From: Flavobacteriales bacterium
Lineage (GTDB): Bacteria; Bacteroidota; Bacteroidia; Flavobacteriales; Weeksellaceae
DNA length: 26,957 nt
NCBI GenBank assembly: GCA_900770875.1
Contig: CAAGLV010000116.1
Location: 1-26,957 of the forward strand
Direction: 5' to 3'
Shown: positions 25,834 to 26,957 of the stretch, one piece after another
Position numbering within the stretch: position 1 is the stretch's first letter
Layout of the letters: every line of letters begins with the position of its first letter
Made by a program: the position numbers and the translations under genes
Notes under the pieces: model-generated
What the model was told of the DNA's origin: nothing
The model's database searches: none
The model's input: only the letters and a program-made list of their open reading frames with translations

Positions 25834-26179
25834 GATGGAAAAAGAAAATATCATTTTGAAATTAACTTTAGAATTTTCACTCTTAATTATAGAATTTTGT
25901 GAAGAACTTGAAGCAAATAAAAAGTTTGTTATATCAAACCAATTATTAAAATCAGGAACTTCTATAGGTGCCAACATTAGGGAAGCACAAAATGCTGAAA
26001 GTTTAAATGATTTTGTTCACAAATTTAAAATTGCAGCTAAAGAAATTGACGAAACCAAATATTGGTTAGAATTATGTCAGTTATCTAAAAATTATCCAAA
26101 TGCAGAAATGTTGACAGATAAATTGGTTAATATTTCTAAAATAGTGAACAAGATTATAAGTACGTCAAAATCAAAGTGA
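25832..26179 (+). CDS. Four-helix-bundle protein (23S rRNA IVS-encoded type)
   Basis: A 115-residue all-helical protein of the S23/IVS four-helix-bundle family (TIGR02436). The family core is unmistakable: SGTSIGANIREAQNAES (41-57) followed by DFVHKFKIAAKEIDETKYWL. The first proteins of this family were found inside 23S rRNA intervening sequences; the molecular role is unknown, with nucleic-acid or RNA interaction suspected. Two in-frame ATGs stand at 25832 and 25835, so the start may be either. The gene is 35 nt downstream of sufB and 42 nt upstream of sufC, on the same strand, inside inverted repeats. It plays no known part in Fe-S assembly and looks like a passenger. Confidence 0.93.
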   Translation: MMEKENIILKLTLEFSLLIIEFCEELEANKKFVISNQLLKSGTSIGANIREAQNAESLNDFVHKFKIAAKEIDETKYWLELCQLSKNYPNAEMLTDKLVNISKIVNKIISTSKSK

Positions 26180-26186
26180 TTAATAA

Positions 26187-26218
26187 ATTATCACATTTAC
26201 TAATTTTCAAATTAGCAT
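26187..26218 (+). repeat. 3' inverted-repeat arm overlapping the sufC leader
   Basis: Reverse complement reads ATGCTAATTTGAAAATTAGT then AAATGTGATAAT, matching the 5' arm at 26 of 32 positions. It ends 3 nt before the sufC ATG at 26222, so the stem would enclose the ribosome-binding region of sufC. Confidence 0.75.
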
Positions 26219-26221
26219 AAA

Positions 26222-26957
26222 ATGTTATTAAATATACAAGACTTACACGCTCGTATCGAAGAGCGCGAAATTTTAAAAGGATTAAATTTACAAATCAATC
26301 CAGGTGAGGTTCATGCAATTATGGGACCTAACGGTGCTGGTAAATCAACTTTATCTAATGTAATTACAGGTAGAGAAGATTACGAAGTAACTGGAGGAGA
26401 TATCCAATTAGATGACGAATCGATCTTAGAATTAGCTCCAGAAGAAAGAGCGCAAAAAGGGATCTTTATGTCATTCCAATACCCAATCGAAATTCCTGGT
26501 GTTTCTGTAACAAACTTCATCAAAACTTCTATCAACGAAACGCGTAAAGCACAAGGTTTAGAAGAAATGGGAGCCTCAGAAATGTTAAAAGAAATTCGTA
26601 CGAAAGCTGAGTTATTAGGAATCAAAAAAGATTTCTTATCTCGTTCTTTAAACGAAGGTTTCTCTGGTGGGGAGAAAAAACGTAACGAAATTTTCCAAAT
26701 GTTAATGTTAAACCCAAAATTAGCCATCTTAGATGAAACTGATTCTGGATTAGATATCGATGCTTTACGTATCGTTGCTGAAGGGGTTAACGCGTTCAAA
26801 AACGAAAACAATGGAGTTTTAGTTATAACGCACTACCAACGTTTATTAGACTACATCGTTCCTGATTTCGTTCACGTTTTAGCGGACGGAAAAATCATCA
26901 AATCTGGAGGTAAAGAATTAGCTTTAGAATTAGAAGAAAAAGGTTACGACTGGGTTA
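26222..26957 (+). CDS. sufC: Fe-S cluster assembly ATPase SufC (3' end cut by window)
   Basis: Reads open to the end of the window: 245 codons plus one base, with no stop, so only a few residues are missing compared with usual SufC (about 248-255). It is an ABC-type ATPase that powers the SufBCD scaffold. Visible motifs: Walker A GPNGAGKS (35-42), the SufC-specific signature FSGGEKKR (147-154), Walker B LAILDE (167-172) with DSGLD, and the H-loop His204 in ITHYQRLL. The YPIEIPGVSVTNF segment (87-99) is the Q-loop/SufB-SufD contact region. sufD and sufS are expected beyond the edge. Confidence 0.96.
   Translation, partial: MLLNIQDLHARIEEREILKGLNLQINPGEVHAIMGPNGAGKSTLSNVITGREDYEVTGGDIQLDDESILELAPEERAQKGIFMSFQYPIEIPGVSVTNFIKTSINETRKAQGLEEMGASEMLKEIRTKAELLGIKKDFLSRSLNEGFSGGEKKRNEIFQMLMLNPKLAILDETDSGLDIDALRIVAEGVNAFKNENNGVLVITHYQRLLDYIVPDFVHVLADGKIIKSGGKELALELEEKGYDWV

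Larger units (their letters stand above)
25802..26218 (+). mobile_element. IVS-like insertion between sufB and sufC
   Basis: The whole 417-bp interval consists of a 32-nt arm, a four-helix-bundle (23S rRNA IVS-type) gene, and a matching inverted arm. Arms 25802-25833 and 26187-26218 pair at 26 of 32 positions, including an unbroken run of seven (TGAAAAT/TT side) and one of seven (GTAAATG). This is the architecture of 23S rRNA intervening sequences, which are inserted at rRNA helices and cut out by RNase III, but here it lies in an mRNA. No transposase is encoded and no clear target duplication is seen. Mobility is inferred from architecture and family, not shown. Confidence 0.5.

Noticed and set aside
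25753..25977. Minus-strand frame across the sufB-insert junction
   Set aside because: It overlaps two well-supported plus-strand genes and has no family resemblance.
25832..26179. Toxin-antitoxin or regulator reading of the gene between sufB and sufC
   Set aside because: The SGTSIGANIREAQNAES core is specific for the IVS four-helix-bundle family, and no partner gene is present.
26380..26811. Open minus-strand frame of 143 codons at the right end
   Set aside because: It lies fully opposite sufC, whose Walker, signature and H-loop motifs are intact on the plus strand; the minus frame is a shadow.

Overview
The window is AT-rich DNA from a member of the Bacteroidota, most likely class Flavobacteriia. 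The support is: a type IX secretion cargo with a type B (gliding-motility-type) C-terminal domain beside a PorP/SprF protein; DUF4197 and S9C dipeptidyl-peptidase genes; a flavobacterial TonB; and promoter boxes that fit the Bacteroidota -7 consensus TAnnTTTG. Genus cannot be fixed from the sequence. No rRNA, tRNA, CRISPR array, transposase or prophage was seen.

Layout, left to right. Positions 1-214 are non-coding and carry a relatively GC-rich intergenic element. Leftward genes follow: a DUF900 alpha/beta-hydrolase lipoprotein, thioredoxin reductase (trxB) and DNA polymerase III delta (holA). holA is divergent from a stand-alone HsdR-N-like nuclease-fold gene, with only 3 bp between the two start codons. 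Next, leftward, come a beta-carbonic anhydrase and a SulP anion transporter, a probable bicarbonate uptake/hydration pair, preceded by a small secreted protein with its own promoter. Rightward genes then encode an outer-membrane-barrel-like protein, an S9C peptidase, and a two-gene unit: an unrecognised 234-residue protein followed by a bacteriophytochrome histidine kinase. DUF4197 and release factor 3 (prfC) are leftward. The T9SS type B cargo and its PorP/SprF partner are rightward. A PstS-like lipoprotein, a 63-residue membrane protein and TonB are leftward. trpS is rightward, and the window ends in the start of a SUF iron-sulfur operon (A-type carrier, unknown exported protein, sufB, a four-helix-bundle gene, and sufC cut off by the window edge).

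Most genes are ordinary core flavobacterial genes. Three places stand out. (1) Between sufB and sufC sits a 23S-rRNA-IVS-type four-helix-bundle gene enclosed by ~32-nt inverted repeats. The 5' arm covers that gene's start codon and the 3' arm ends 3 nt before the sufC start codon, so the element could fold out of the suf mRNA as IVSs do in 23S rRNA. (2) The bacteriophytochrome keeps its chromophore cysteine, DIP motif and kinase core but has Gln at the position that is normally a conserved His. It is co-transcribed with a protein of no recognised family and has no heme oxygenase or response regulator nearby. (3) An exported protein of unknown function is tightly embedded (6 nt and 3 nt gaps) between the A-type carrier and sufB.

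Start codons were re-chosen for three genes (the outer-membrane protein, DUF4197 and prfC), because the longest frames begin inside, beside or just downstream of probable -7 promoter boxes or at TTG codons.
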